A DNA stretch of 64,000 nucleotides from Adiantum capillus-veneris (Eukaryota; Streptophyta; Polypodiopsida; Polypodiales; Pteridaceae), in contig CM043956.1 of NCBI GenBank assembly GCA_014529385.2, positions 60,829,120 to 60,893,119 of the forward strand. Direction: 5' to 3'. Within the stretch, counting starts at the first letter, position 1, and every line of letters starts with the position of its first letter. A model generated the notes under the pieces. That model was not told where the DNA came from. It ran no database searches and was given only the letters and a program-made list of their open reading frames with translations. Of the stretch, positions 34,226-47,602 are shown piece after piece. Both the position numbers and the translations under genes were made by a program.

Positions 34226-34350
34226 ATGGCAAGATCTATAGCTCTTGTGTTTAACATTTTTTTTAATAGAAGAACGGAAGAGGGTGATATTGCTATACAC
34301 GAGGCTAATCGTAGCCTAGAAAAGAAGGCTTCTTACTCTCAAAAGGCTCA

Positions 34351-34354
<4 letters not shown>

Positions 34355-34399
<45 letters not shown>

Positions 34400-34430
34400 C
34401 CCCCCCCCCCACACACACACACACACACAA
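34355..34430. repeat. (CT)n, C10 and (CA)n compound repeat
   Basis: CT dinucleotides to about 34397, then a C run at 34401-34410, then ACACAC to about 34428. The flanks hold only short frames. Confidence 0.95.
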
Positions 34431-35029
34431 ATCTCCATAGTTACTATACTCTACTATGCTACATGAAGAGAACAAGTATTACGAGATCTCATCGAGCTCT
34501 ACATGTCTATGGATTCAGTTTCATGTTTTAAAAATGTCTACCAGTTTTTGTTGCAATATCTTTTCAAATGCCAATTATCCTCACAAGTCTTAAAGAAGAT
34601 GATGGAGAAGACACTTGTCTTCAAGAAGATGAAGGAGAAGACACTTGTCAACATGAACAATGCATGGAACTTTGTAAGTAAAACTCTTCCAAAGAAAAGC
34701 ATGCACATGTCTTTAAGAGGTTGCTATATTTTGCGATGCTTCCATAAGATGAAGAAGAGATGTTGAAGGAGGAAGAAGATGGTGCTTCTTCAAAGAGAGA
34801 CTTTGTAAGTATATGTTTTTGGTCAGAGAATTCCATTATGTTGGCACATGATGAAAATAATACCTTATTAGCAAGATGATGTATCATGACTGTATTTAAC
34901 TTTTAATCTTCCATAATACAAAAAGCCCTTGGGGGGGGTGATTTAGATCCTCAATATCATGTCATCTCTCTTTCTTATCTCTCTTTAAGTTTCTACTTAT
35001 GGCTATGTTATTACGTTATGAATCTTTTA

Positions 35030-35160
35030 TTCAAAACCACAATCAGATACAAATTTTGGCAATCATTCCAAGAAAAACCTCAACCAACTTCATTCCTAAC
35101 ACCAACCAAACTCCAAGAAGAAAACAATTGAAATCTAGACTTTGAATTTCAATCCATGTA
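35030..35160. repeat. Dispersed repeat family B, copy 1
   Basis: Shares ATACAAATTTTGGCAAT, ACACCAACCAAACTCCAAGA-like and AAATC...TTGAATTTCAA segments with 43195-43325, in the same order and orientation, at roughly 60% similarity. Part of the same pattern is visible near 33630-33720. Class unknown. Confidence 0.5.
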
Positions 35161-35315
35161 CATAACATGTCAGGACATTCATCCCCTCTTAACTTGCATA
35201 TCCTTTGACGTGCCAACCTTAAAAATAATCCAAATCATCACTTCCATTGAATACATCATCTTCATCATTGATCCTCATACACTTCCAAAAAATCATCTTC
35301 CATCCATATCGGGAA

Positions 35316-35327
<12 letters not shown>

Positions 35328-35369
<42 letters not shown>
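35328..35369. repeat. (GA)n microsatellite
   Basis: About 42 bp of pure GA. Confidence 0.95.
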
Positions 35370-35371
<2 letters not shown>

Positions 35372-36029
35372 CCAAAAAATCTATTTGGAAATGGTTAGTG
35401 TGGCAGGAAGGATGATTGGTTTGTGCTGCTTGAAGAAGGAAGTAGAGTAGCAGCAATTCCATGTACTATGTAGTAGGTATAAGTGCTTGTGAAGACAATG
35501 TTGTATGTTAAGATTGTGTGTTTACATATGTTTGTGATGATAATGAACTACGTTCATCAATATGCACACATTAGTTCTAATTTGAGCCATGAATGCACCA
35601 CTCCTTCATGCCTCGAGGAAAGAACATTTGTTATGACGTGGTGATCATGCATTGGTTGATCCTTTTAATGATCATCATTTTAGTTTCCCAATAAAGTGGA
35701 CATTCACCACTAGTGACTGTTAAAAATATAGCTTTGTCTAATTACTTCAGATGCTGTCTAAATATCTTGCCGTCTTAAGATTGTCTTAATATCTAGTTGA
35801 GTCTTTAGATTGTCTGGTTGTTGGAAATTTGTCTACTATATTCTAAAACTTCTAGAAGTTTGAACCTCTTGTGTGCTAAGTCCCTTCTTACTAGATTACA
35901 ACCAATTCTTTGGTAAACTCCCGTGTAGCAAGAAATTATAAACCTCTTGCCATTCTGGATATGGTTGTATAGAAATCAAACTAAAATGACTCAGTATCTA
36001 CTCGCTCATCTGTAATGATGTGGGTGAAA

Positions 36030-36340
36030 TTCCTTCTGTGCTTGTGGATAGAAAATCCATGCCACAATGGGTCTTGTTAGGCTTATGGAATATCTTAAAT
36101 TCAAATTCCTTTGGTGCTTGTGAATATAAAATTTGTGCCACAATGGGTCTTGTTAGGCTTATAAAATATATTAAATTCAAATTCCAAAAGAAACATAATC
36201 CAATTGATCAATCTTCTCTGGATAATCACTTTATTGATTAGATAAAAAAGAGCTTGATGTTCTACATGAAACTGGAATAATTCACTTTATTGATTAGATA
36301 TGAAAGAGCTTGATGTTCTACATAAAAGTAGAATAATTAT
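36030..36340. repeat. Two adjacent tandem duplications
   Basis: First pair, units of about 75 bp: (C/G)TGCTTGTG(G/A)AT, CCACAATGGGTCTTGTTAGG, AAATTCAAATTCC. Second pair, units of about 57 bp: CACTTTATTGATTAGATA and AAGAGCTTGATGTTCTACAT. Both sit at the downstream end of the minus-strand gypsy remnant. Confidence 0.85.
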
Positions 36341-39230
36341 CCTTGCAAATAACATCTAAATGTAGTAGCATGAAGACCATTCCCAATGCTTCCCTCTCTG
36401 TGGTTAAATATCCCTGCTCTGCCTTGCCAACTAGAAAAATAGATTGGATAATCCATCTTGCCTTCATGTTGAACTAATATAGCACCCATATCCATCCCAA
36501 AGGCATCATTGCAATATACACATGAAAAATTACATCCGATTTTGTCTGACAAAGTACTAGTTTCATGCTCGTTTCATGCTAAAAACTACCGAAGTACTAG
36601 TTTCATGCTAATAACTGCTTTGAGGGATTGAAAATCTACTTCACATTTAAGGGACCAAATAAATCTAACACCTTGGTTTAATTCATATAATGATAAAACC
36701 TTTGATGCAAACATATGAATCAATCTTTCGTAAAAGTTAATATATTCCATAAAAGAGCTTAATTCAGACACATATATGAGTGCTTTTAGACGCCTATGAT
36801 CTTGTCTTCAACCATTTCGATGCCATTTCTAGACACTACATGGCCTAACAACCGTCCCTTCCAAACCATGAATATTGAATTAGAGGGGTTCATACAAATT
36901 ATTTTCTCTCTACATCTCTCAAAGACCATTTCCAAAAATAATAGATGCATATCTTCAAATGAGAATATAGTGAAGTTATGGCATGACTAATTACATGAAA
37001 GCTCCCCACTCAAAGATAAAGGTCTTCTTGCCTCTGTCATTTGGTTCTATATTTAACTGATTGTAGCCGTTGTATTTGTCCCAGAAGCTATGCATTTCAT
37101 GCCACCTATCACATCCAACATCATATCAGTAAAGGGTAGTGGAAATGGACCTTTAATTTTTTGAGTATTCAACTTCCAATAGTCTATACAAACCTTGTGT
37201 TTTCCGTTCTTCTTTGATACCACCACAATTCACACAACCACTCATTGCTTGCTACCTTTGTTATCGATTTCTTCCTTGACCTTCTTTGCATAGTTGGGGT
37301 TCATCATATACCTCTATAATTTGATTGTCATGTATCAAGCTTTAGTGGTATTCTATGTTGGCAAACCTATGGGTCTACTCCCTTTAAATCCATGTGCTCC
37401 CTTTTGTAAAATTGTATGGATTTTTCTTTGACTTACGGATTGAGATGTTTGTTGATCTCGAATATTTTTGGACCTATTTTTTCTCCCAAGTTCCACTCTT
37501 CCACTTCTTGATCAGCTGGCAACATCCAGTTAGGAGCTCCTAACTGGAAACAAAGAATTAGGATCCCCTCCTCCCTTTCTTCAAGCCAATAATCTGGCTT
37601 CCTTTTTTGTCCTTATCATAGCTGCATATTCATTGTACAAAGTGTCTGAACTGGCTAGGACTAGATCTCTTTCAGATGCCAAGTGACCACTCCGTTCTGG
37701 TATCTGCACATTCTAATCTCTAAACTTCATGATAGTGCTATCTAGACTAGTATGTCTGGATATTGTTGTTATGGACCTAAATTCTATGATTTGGCCCATG
37801 TCTTGTGAGCATTTGGCATGCATAATCATGAATGGCTCCTACACTCCTTAGCCAAGTTCTCTCTAGCAACATGTTGTAGGCGCCTTGTACGTCCATCACC
37901 AAAAAAATTGTTTCATATTTTTTGAAACCACCTCAATCTTGAGATTCTTCAACATACCACTAGCTTGCACAATTTGTTGATTTGCCATTCTAATTGTGAA
38001 TGGTGCAAGCTTCATCTCCATAATCACCAGATTTTGTTTAATGTGTTCTCCTAGGATGTTCACAATAGCACCCCCATCCAAATTGCGTCGGTCTTCCATA
38101 CCTTGTAATCAATTTGGATGTTAGGGACTTCATCATCCTTAATATCTGACTAGTCTACTGCCATGGCTTTATACTCTTTTTCACTTTTTTTCTTGATGAA
38201 ACTTGTTGCCTTCGGATGTCATCCAAATCTATTGTGAGCTTGTAGATTCTTTCACATACCTTCACATATATCTCATCCTTCTCATTCCTTGAACTTTCCT
38301 TAGAACTAGAAGACCTTTCCTCAAGACAACTACCTTTGCAGTGCCATGGCTGTACTCTCTTCTCTCCTTCTTCACGGATGGATCCTTGAATCAAAAAATC
38401 GGTTGGTTCTTTTTTAATCTTTCTATTTCCATATCTTGTTTATTCGCAACCGCTAAGTCAGCTTTGACTTGCAATACCTCCTTTTTAGCATTTTGATTAC
38501 CAAGACCAGTCTTTGGTAGTCTTTCAATATAGGCCACTGAAGCTACTGGAAAAATCTTTTGAATGAATCTAGCCTCCGAACACTCTGGTTTCTCTGGCTT
38601 TCTTTGCTCCAGATCATACTGCTTTAAGAAGCCAAAATCATCTACTCTTGCCATTTGTCCACTTCTTTGGCTTTCCCTTTAGCTTTGCACATAGCCCTAT
38701 GCTTATCCAATCACTGACTCTCTTCACTATACTTAGGTTGAATGATTGGGTCCTTCATTAAGTCCAGGATGACAACACTAGAACTCCTAGTGATCATGCA
38801 CAACCAAAATGGTTCTACAATCTTCACCTTGATCACTTCAGCCTTTTTATTTTATGGACATTGCAATAAAAAGTGTTCGTATTTGAAACAAGTATAATAA
38901 CTAAAATATCTTCTCGTAAAATATGTTCTTCCTCTGCCTTAAGCAACAGAAATTGATATGCTCCCCTTCTAGCCATCCCTTTGGTGGTTGTTCTAGTGTC
39001 TTGCTTCTCCACCAACTCCTCTGCCTTCAATGGTTCTGGATTTTTTAGGGCAATCATGGACACATCTTTGCCTTGTTTAAAGTGATGTACCTTATTTTTT
39101 AGCTATTCCAAAGATGGCCATAGGCTGTGCATAAGTTCATTAGATACATTCATGAGTGCAATGTTGTTGTGACACACCATGTCTCCACCTTGCCCAAAGA
39201 TGGTTTGGTTTTGGAAATCCTCAAGGGGAA

Positions 39231-39267
<37 letters not shown>

Positions 39268-39850
39268 GTCCCTACATGTAAAACCTATATATTGCATGCA
39301 TTTAAGGATTTTTTATAAACAACCTTATCTACTATGAGATTTTCACGCGTAAAAGGGGCCCTTTTTGCATTCAATCTGTAAAAGTTCTTTTCAAGGTCAT
39401 TTTTTAAACACCCTTGAGTAAGCGAAAATGTGAGATACATATAGAATAAGATAATCCCTATTGTTTAACTCATGTGATAGGATTTTTACTTATAGAGTGA
39501 ACCCCCCCCTTCCCCCCTTCTAAGTGGAGATCGTAGATATATTCTTGAATAGCTCTTCGATTTTCTTGGTCCAAGTGCCCTTCTTCTTTGATTTTAGCTA
39601 TACTTCATCCTCAAAGCTCTTAGCATTAAATGAGAAAGAGTTTGGTGAAGTTCTGTTTCAATAACTTTCACTAGAACTAGAGCTAAAGCTAGATTTAGCT
39701 CTTTGACTCCTTTCCTTCTTAGACTGTTGTTCTAATTTTAAGGCTCGTTGAGCCAAGTCATTGAATTTCTTAGTTGGAGCTGGTACATCCTGCTCCCTCA
39801 GTCTTTTGCTTTTGAGCCCGCTCAAAGACGATGCTCGCATTTGCTTTTTT
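36337..39850 (-). pseudogene. Decayed Ty3/gypsy element (gag-protease-RT-RNase H)
   Basis: Read on the minus strand, from high to low coordinate: gag-like NDLAQRALKLEQQ near 39720; a degenerate knuckle CFKYEHFLLQCP near 38850-38890; a protease DGGAIVNILGE near 38060; RT text VVVSKKNGKHKVCIDYWKLN near 37170-37230; an RT-connection segment ELSSFMEYINFYERLIHMFA near 36730; and RNase H-like AFGMDMGAILVQHEGKMDYPIYFSS at 36420-36510. The order is that of a gypsy polyprotein. Frames change several times and stops are common. No LTRs could be paired. Confidence 0.8.
39231..39266. repeat. Poly(G) homopolymer, 36 bp
   Basis: Thirty-six consecutive G, preceded by AAGGGGAA. It sits within the gypsy remnant. 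True length is uncertain for technical reasons. Confidence 0.9.
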
Positions 39851-41409
39851 TATGGCAGTTCATGTAACTACCTGGTTAGCTCCTTAATCTTTCCACAAAG
39901 CTCCTTACAGATAACCTCCCTCGTTGTATCTTATCTAATTTACATAGGATGTCTTCATCACCTCTATTCTCAATGTATTCCAAGATGAAAGCTTTCTTGT
40001 CCACACACTTGGTGGAGAAACACTACTCCATAGCCAATATGGGGAAGGCATCAAGAAGCAGGTTAATGAAATTCTCCTTCATGTGAGTTGGCATCTCTTT
40101 CAAATTTTTCATAATGTGATGGTGGAAAACCTTTATGCAAAATCCGTGCATGGTAGTAATTATTTTTATATCCTGTTCATCAATGTGTATATGATCAAAG
40201 GCCTATTCTATGGCATAAAGAAGGTCACCTATGTATTACAAAGAAGTTAAGGCATCACAGGGAGGGGTGGGGGTCTCTTTAGGGGTGAAGCCATGGGTGG
40301 TGGTAGCTCCAAAGCAAGGGGTGTCAAGTGGTGTGTCGTAGTGTGAAGTGAGGAGTGACCGATTGCACAATTTGGAGTAGGTTCTTAGCTTATGTGTTGG
40401 ATAGTGGTAATACCACTTCTTGGCTGCATCTTTTAGCGTTTGAGAAAAATACTCTACTCAATATTCTTCTTCTATATGCTTGACGTTAGCATACTATTGA
40501 AAAGCTTGTATGTGGACGTGGCGGTCATCTTTTCAGCTACCTCTAAATGCTGGAAAAGAAATTTGCAAATCATTTTATTCTCACATCGTCTAAGTTTGAC
40601 ACGATAATCAGTGTTTGTACTATCATTGTTTCAATTTATTTTCCTTTTTGAGGTTTTGTCATTGATTAAAAAAATTTGTGCTTGTTTTTGCTTGATTCAT
40701 CGGTATCATTGGTGACCTTATCCTTCCCTTTCTTGAAAAAATTCCAAGAGGTGTGTGACCGAGAGTGTCTTTCAAATCTTTCTAAATGCCTTTCTTGAAT
40801 ACTTAGAATGTCCTAAGCTTGATGTGCTTCAATTTCTCTTTGGCTTGGTCCATTTTTGTGTCCTCGCCTAGGGTCATGGACGAATATCATCATAATTCTA
40901 TTTAGACCCTTCAACACTAGTACCGATGTGATTCTTCTCTTCAACAAACACGCTGGTGGCTCTCCAATCACATGTTGTGGATGGCGTACATGCACTATGA
41001 CTGTTGATTAACTCTGAGTCAAAACTTGAGAGACTGGATTTGTCAATAGCTTTAGGTCACCATTGTGATAGCCAAAATGGAGAGAGTTGGAGCTTGACAT
41101 CCTTCCCAAAGTTAGACTCAGAGCTACTAAATAGGAAATCTGAGAATCAAATGAGCTCGTCAAGTTCGATTAATGGTTTAGAACTTCATATATCAGATGG
41201 CTAGATGGCATAGAATTAGACAAGGTAGAATTAGATAAGTCTCCCACTAGACTTTAGATGAGTGGAACTCATGATTAGACGAGAACAAGATAATTGAAAT
41301 GAATTGAATGAATGAACGACTTCAGTTTATAGAAACACTAAATGAGACATAACTCATAATGTAATTCAAATTACAACTAGAGATAATTGCTTCAGGTTCA
41401 AATTCAAGT
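39851..41409. other. Unassigned, possibly the 5' side of the gypsy remnant
   Basis: On the minus strand some frames around 39900-40150 read like Gag N-terminal text and a 60-codon frame occupies 40813-40995, but neither is diagnostic. No LTR or primer-binding site was found to close the element. Confidence 0.25.
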
Positions 41410-41497
41410 ATCAATGATAGATTAGTAGAAGACTCTGGAAATGATATCTTGAGATCAATGATAGATTAGTAGAAGACTCTGGAAATGATATCTTGAG
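41410..41497. repeat. Perfect 44-bp tandem duplication
   Basis: Two identical 44-bp units (41410-41453 and 41454-41497), beginning ATCAATGATAGATTAGTAG. Identity indicates a recent event. A minus-strand TATA-like CTATAAATAGG lies at about 41606-41616, so this could be LTR U3 sequence, unproven. Confidence 0.9.
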
Positions 41498-41649
41498 ATC
41501 AGATTCTAGCTCAATGCAATACAAATGATACAATTTCTCCTAAGTCTCTCACAAGATCGTAAGGTCAAAGTGATCTAAGAGTCCCAAAATGAGATTAGTG
41601 CATCCTATTTATAGGCATCATCATTGGGTCTCTAACTATTCCACCAGTG

Positions 41650-42640
41650 TATAATGTATAATTGATGCAGCTTTGTATGAAATCTGCTACAATACCTCAA
41701 TATGGGACATCTCCCAAGAGTCGTCCCTGGGGAAAGTGCTATCGAAATAGACATCCTTGAAGCTAACACGGAGATTGTTCCCACCATCTACAATAGGAAC
41801 CTCTGAGAGATCCTCCAAACTCTTTTACACTTTCTAATTTGTAGTGTGCACTAAAATATCCACTTTCTCTAGATTCAACGAGCTTTGTTCCATCGTAGGA
41901 AATTGATCAAATATCTTCTCAATTTTCATTAATAGTTTTGGTGCAGACAAACCCTTGTTCCGTCATTGTGTCCACTTTATAAAGCTCTGCTTCATAACCC
42001 TATCCTTGGCTTCTAGGAATTATTCTTTTTCAAAGCTTTGTTGGATACCGTCCAAGTAGTTCCATGTGTGCCTCGGATTTCTTCAACACACCCTCACAAT
42101 TCTAGAACCACAATCAAAGAAAAATGCTCCACCCTCTTTTGTTAATTTGATCCTTTATCTTCCATAGGATGTTGCAAAATTTTCACACATCACGGCCTTC
42201 AAATCGACCCAATTTATCAATTACAATCTCTCTCACTTTCCAAATCCTGGTCTCCATATCTCCTATCATACTCTAATTCCCCATCTATTGATGGTGTAAA
42301 TTGCCTCAAATTCTTGCATAATCTGCTACAAACCATTATTTTGGTTGTTCATCAATATAGCTCAGTCCCCTCATCCTAGTCAATCTTCTGTTGGGCTCAC
42401 CAAAAAGATGTCAAGGATGTTTATACTATGATTAGGCTATGCGATGTTCCTACTATGATTGGGTTATCAGATTCTGCTAATTGAATTAATCTACATCTAT
42501 TTACTCTCAAATGTTCTACATCTTTCTCTAATTGTCTCTTGATCTCTCTCCCTCTATATCTGTTTTTATCATTTGAACATCCTAAAGCACCATCTATACA
42601 CTCTTAGTAATCTAGTTTAACCCTTCTCATAGTCATAGGC
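41650..42640 (-). other. Minus-strand coding-like fragments, unrecognised
   Basis: A minus frame around 41700-41840 reads SLEDLSEVPIVDGGNNLRVSFKDVYF, protein-like but matching no family I can name. Surrounding frames are short and broken. No gene call is made. Confidence 0.2.
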
Positions 42641-42884
42641 CCTACCTCTTGTCTCCCTTAGAGAACAACCATCCTTGACATTTGGGTTAGATTTGACCAT
42701 ACACATATGAAATCTGTTGCAACAACGACCAAGAAAGTCCACATAGATGATTCCATAGCCCAAGGGAAGGAGCTCCCTCAAGGGGGTTCCCCTCATTGTG
42801 GTACCCACATAATAATTTAACTTTGGACTTAATACCCCACACTTTCTTCCCATTCTTTGTATATGGGATAAATGGGGTGGCATG

Positions 42885-42909
42885 CCCCCCCCCCCCCCCC
42901 CCCCCCCCC
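42885..42909. repeat. Poly(C) homopolymer, 25 bp
   Basis: Twenty-five consecutive C. Open frames across it are artefacts of the run. Confidence 0.9.
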
Positions 42910-43194
42910 TCCACCCCTTCTTTTCAAGCTCCAAAACCACTTCAAAATACACACGATTGGAAAATTTGTGGCCATATTTGAGCCGTTTTGGAGCTGATCG
43001 GAGCCCAGACACAAGCGGATGCATCCCCAGAGATGAAATCTATGCAATTGGAAAAAAAATTAACTTTCCTTACGATTCACCACTCCTAACATATCAATAT
43101 ACATGTTAGTGATTGTACTTCCATTTTTAAAAATTGACCGTATCCAAAGTTTGGACCATATTCGATTTGAAACTAATAATTGATTTGTTCCAAC

Positions 43195-43325
43195 TACAAA
43201 CTTGAGAAAAATAACAATTAAATACAAATTTTGGCAATATTATGAGCAAAAGCCCAGCTGGCTTGCTAGATACCTAATACCAACTAAAGTTCAAGAGAGA
43301 AAATAAATTTTAAACCTATACTGAA
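43195..43325. repeat. Dispersed repeat family B, copy 2
   Basis: Counterpart of 35030-35160 (AAATACAAATTTTGGCAAT, ACCTAATACCAACTAAAGTTCAAGAG). Diverged, class unknown. Confidence 0.5.
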
Positions 43326-43419
43326 TCCAAGCACACAATGTGGGTGAAAATGGCACTTGGAGCCCATGTGGATTCCATTAAAGGAAATTTGAGATCACTT
43401 TTCTGCCCTGTAAGAAATC

Positions 43420-43421
<2 letters not shown>

Positions 43422-43457
<36 letters not shown>
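43422..43457. repeat. (GA)n microsatellite
   Basis: About 34 bp of pure GA. Confidence 0.95.
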
Positions 43458-43459
<2 letters not shown>

Positions 43460-44209
43460 TCAAATGAAATACCAAAAATGAGGAAAAGAAATAAAACGTT
43501 GGGGTGAATATTTACTTTTCTACCTTGCTTCTGAGATTTTCAAGAAACTCTCATGCTAAATGTCACTTTCAAATCTGCTTTCACTTTCAAGAACGTTATC
43601 ACCCAAAAATTTCCCTCTTTGCATGCAAAGAGGGAAGATTTTCTTTGCATGTTGCACCCCAAAGATTTTCTTTGTAAGCGCATCGCCTTCTTCACCATTT
43701 CCAAGCTTTCTTTCTTTGCATTTAGACATGAACCCTGCTAAAAGAAGTCTCTACCATTTGCACATAAAGTTGAAAGAAGAATACATAACGATTCAAAAGA
43801 GAAATAGGGTTTGTGAAGCTTTAGTGTCTGCTAGACTGCTTGTATTTTGTTGAGAATCAGAAAGGAGAAAGAGTACAGATTTATGGATCGATGGTAGATT
43901 GAGATCCTACCATGAGAAGCACTCCCGCATTTTCTAATTGTTCTTTCTTGATTCGGTTTGTAGGAGATGGGCAAAGTGGACTACAAAGGTATACGTAAAA
44001 TCTTGCAACATGGCAAGACATTCTAAAGCTTGAGAATCATTTGATGTATCAGCAGGTTTCTTCCATGAACAAGCACCTTGAAGAAAACCAGATTAGGGTT
44101 TTGACAAAGAGAAAGACAACTTAATAACGTTGAGAGTCTTAAATGAGGAGGTGGAGCCTTGCAACTATAGCTAAATCAAGGCAGAAAGGTAAAGGTCTTT
44201 TGCTACTCT

Positions 44210-45260
44210 TTGAGGTTTGCTTATGCCAACATGATTTTGCTTATGGAATGTGTTTATATTAGGCCTTTTCTTATGTATTTGTACTTTTGCTTATGCCTAT
44301 GTAAGGTCTTTTGCGTATATCTTTCAACTTATGATAAGGCCTTTGTTTGTGATCAAAGTAGGACTTTACTTCAGCCAAATCATTCAAAAAGGAACATGGA
44401 GGGAGCAATTGGATATTTTCCTAATGTTATTCCACTTGTGGTTGCCAGAAATATGATAGATGACAAGAAATCCAAAAAGGCTAGATATGATTGCATTAAT
44501 GGATGCTTGAAGGGCGCTACCTTGGACAATGAGGATATATAGTGCACTATGTACAAGATTGGAATCAATAATGAGAGCTATAAGAAGCTATTCAAGGTCA
44601 TGAAAACAAAGCTGAAGCAATTAAAGTTGAGGGATCTTTAATTCCTAAGCCATCACTTGTCCCAAAATGCAAGGCATAGGATCAACAGGAGGGTGATGGA
44701 AATCCTTGGTCAACCCTTCCACATTGATGAAATTTATCATGGCATGAAGAAAGAACTCAAACTTAACTACTTCAACAACATATTCTTTGAAGACTCTTCA
44801 AAGAGCAATGAGAACATTTTATGACCTTCAACATTCTGAGGTGAATGTGTTGCTATTTTTGTTATAAAACTAGATGAGAGTGAGATTATCAAAAACATAA
44901 AATTAGAGAGAGTGACAATAACCATGATGAACAAAGCATTGAATCCAAGACAAGGGCAATAGAGTAAGAGTTTCAGTGTTCAGTCAAAGAAGCATATTTG
45001 GTGGTTGGGTGATTTTGAGGTTAATTATGAAAATTTTAAAGTCTTGAAATGGGTCTTCCACCGCACTAGCATACCTAAGGTCATAAGATTATAATAGGCA
45101 GGGGATGAGCTAGAAGTGGAGGGGTTGCGAAGTTACAAGGTTGAATCTTTATGGTGGTAATGTGGAGATTGAGATATATTTAAAGAGGTCATTAGGAGAC
45201 AAAGCACTATTGCAAGGAAGGCTTCAATTGGTGTAATTAAGGCAACTTGACCATGCCCTT
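44210..45260 (+). other. Broken coding-like region, unrecognised
   Basis: Several plus-strand stretches (GAIGYFPNVIPLVVARNMIDDKKSKKARYD near 44410-44490, then fragments near 44540-44820 and 44980-45120) have protein-like composition but are separated by stops and shifts. I recognise no family. Probably an unidentified decayed element. Confidence 0.25.
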
Positions 45261-45419
45261 GCTTGGAAAGTTTTTGCATTTACAAGTCATCCTTAGGTAG
45301 CTATGTCATATGGTTATAGCTATCATCTATAGCTTCTGAGTGGTGACATAGACAAGAATCATACAAAGATGGGTTGCACTCTCAGCTATGTGTGCAAGAG
45401 AGGGAACACAGTCGTGGTC

Positions 45420-45599
45420 ACACACACACACACACACACACACAATTATAGTCCTCAAAGGTCAAATTTGAGCTATGGGAGCAAATGAAACACGTTGCAT
45501 GCTCTATGTTGATTGATCAATAACTCTTAATGCTCGAGGTCTTAGATGAAGGTCGCAATTGAGAGTCCACGAAGCTGCTCAAAGAGAAAGGTATAGAGA

Positions 45600-45646
<47 letters not shown>
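45420..45646. repeat. (CA)n and (GA)n microsatellites
   Basis: CA run at about 45420-45444 and GA run at about 45595-45646, interrupted once by GATA. Confidence 0.95.
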
Positions 45647-45648
<2 letters not shown>

Positions 45649-46019
45649 AAAAGGAAAGGCAACTTTGCGTTCTTTTTTCTTAAAGGTTGCAGGATGGATA
45701 TATTGGGTGGTGGTCATGCAAGGCTTAGTTATCAATTATTTGAACTGATAACTAAGCCTCATTCTTGGTCACATGCAACTCTGTCGATTTTGGCATAGTT
45801 TTGAGTTCAAGGCATAGTTGGGAGGCTGAGTGAATAACTAAGCTTTGAGTGACCATGTAAAAGGCTTCGTCATTGCTTCAATGCTCTGTCTCGGCATAGG
45901 TGGCATAGCTACCTACAACTAATAACTAAGCCTCGTATGACCATAGCCTTGTTGGGATTGAAATGCTTTGAAGAAGAAAGGTACTCAACTATGCCTTTGT
46001 CTCCCTTTGTCACTCTTTC

Positions 46020-46110
46020 ACATGTAACTAAGTCTTGAGGTCAAGACTTGCCGGATAAATCTTCAAGGTCTCGTGGGTACGCGACATTGAAAAATTTCAT
46101 ATTCGTATTC
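46020..46110 (+). repeat. SINE-like repeat, copy 3 (diverged)
   Basis: AAGTCTTGAGGTCAAGACTTG, then AATCTTCAAGGTCTCGTGGG, then ACATTGAAAAA align in order with the SINE-like repeats at 14 kb. It is followed by a CA-rich stretch rather than CT. Confidence 0.4.
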
Positions 46111-46699
46111 TTACCGCATGCACACGTGCGTGCCCACACACACACACATGTTACCATTGGTGGTAACCAAACATGGACGATGTATATGGCTTCAATGAAG
46201 GCTACCACACAGAAGGCGGTGAAGAAGGCTCTTGGGGCCGACCAGGTGAGAGTTGAGGTGCTATTGCAGGCCAAATGGCAAAGAGGAAGAAGGAAAGGGG
46301 AAATGAAGCGTAAACTCACACATATGGGATGAGTACAAAATAAGAGAGGGTGACTGGGGAATGGAAAAGGAGAGAGAAGCGCACAAAGCAAAGGGAGTTG
46401 GGGAAAGAAAAGAGAGGGAAAGGGAACAATCCAACGAGGCCGGCGGCCGGGGCCTTCTTGGCAATGATATGCTGTGTGTGTGTGTGTGTGTATTTTTGTA
46501 GGTACTAGGTAGTGCAGCAGTTGTTGAGGGGCGAGTGTTCATGCGCAGCTAACTAGGCTTTTTATTGGCCTGCCGCCTGCCTTTTGCCTTTTTCCATCGC
46601 CCAGTTTCGGTTTGAAAATCCATTTCTTCTCATTTTCTTTTTTGGCTGTGATGGCATGCAAAGCATGTCGACTCAACTTCCTTCCTTTTCTTCTGGCTC

Positions 46700-46885
46700 T
46701 TCCCCTCAGACACACTCTCTCTCTCTCTCTCTCTCTCTCTTTCTGGTGTGTCCTCTTGACTTCTCTCTCACTCACTCCACCTTTGTGGGTTAACCTCCCG
46801 GGCCCTCTCTCTCTAATTTGGCTTTGTGGGTTACCTCCATCTCTCTCTTTCTCTATGTGGGTTGGGTTGATCGTCTAAGCGCGCG

Positions 46886-46930
<45 letters not shown>

Positions 46931-47009
46931 CGATGGTCTCTCTGTTTTTCTCTACGTGGGTAACTTCTATCTCTGCGTAAGGCGTATGTTACTGAGTTGG
47001 GTCCTGGGT

Positions 47010-47040
<31 letters not shown>

Positions 47041-47180
47041 GGGTTGCACCAGCTCTATGTGGGTCGTCTGGGTCACCCCATCTCCTGATCATGTGCATGG
47101 TGGGTTACTTTCTCGCACACACATACTCTCTCTCGCTCTCTCTGTAACCTCTCTCGGCGTAACCAACTCACTCTCTCTCT
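46700..47180 (+). promoter_or_regulatory. CT-rich upstream region of the zinc-finger gene
   Basis: CT arrays at about 46720-46742, 46890-46926 and 47011-47036, with (CG)n at 46881-46890. Between them a short motif, CTCTATGTGGGT or a close variant, recurs at about 46851, 46952, 47033 and 47052, plus TTTGTGGGTTA variants near 46783 and 46822. CT-rich Y-patch/GAGA-type tracts are common near plant transcription starts, so this probably includes the core promoter or leader. No clear TATA box was picked out. Confidence 0.45.
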
Positions 47181-47602
47181 TTTTCCCCCCTTAGGCTTGT
47201 ACCTTTCTTACTCTTCCCTCAATGCTTCCCTCGATGCACAAACTGCCAACAACTAGCTCGTGAGTGCATCTCCAACACTATAATACAACAAATTTCTCTC
47301 CATTTTGATGAAAAAGAAGCAAAAAAATGGATTTTTTTTCCCACTCACAAGAGAGAATGGGGTGCCAAGGTTTGTGGGTGCTTTCCTCAGCAGTACTCTT
47401 CTCTCTTCTTCTCGATCCAGCTGCCAAAAATTCTCTCCTGATCTGATCTTCTTACACACACATACACACACACAAAAAACAGAGTGTACTTTGCTTGCCC
47501 CTTTCATTGCTTTCCTGTGCTTTTCTAGCTCACCCCATCATCATCCACTTGCTTTTGCTTTTTCCATCGTCCTCCTTTTCTGTTTTGAGCTCTCTTCAAT
47601 AG

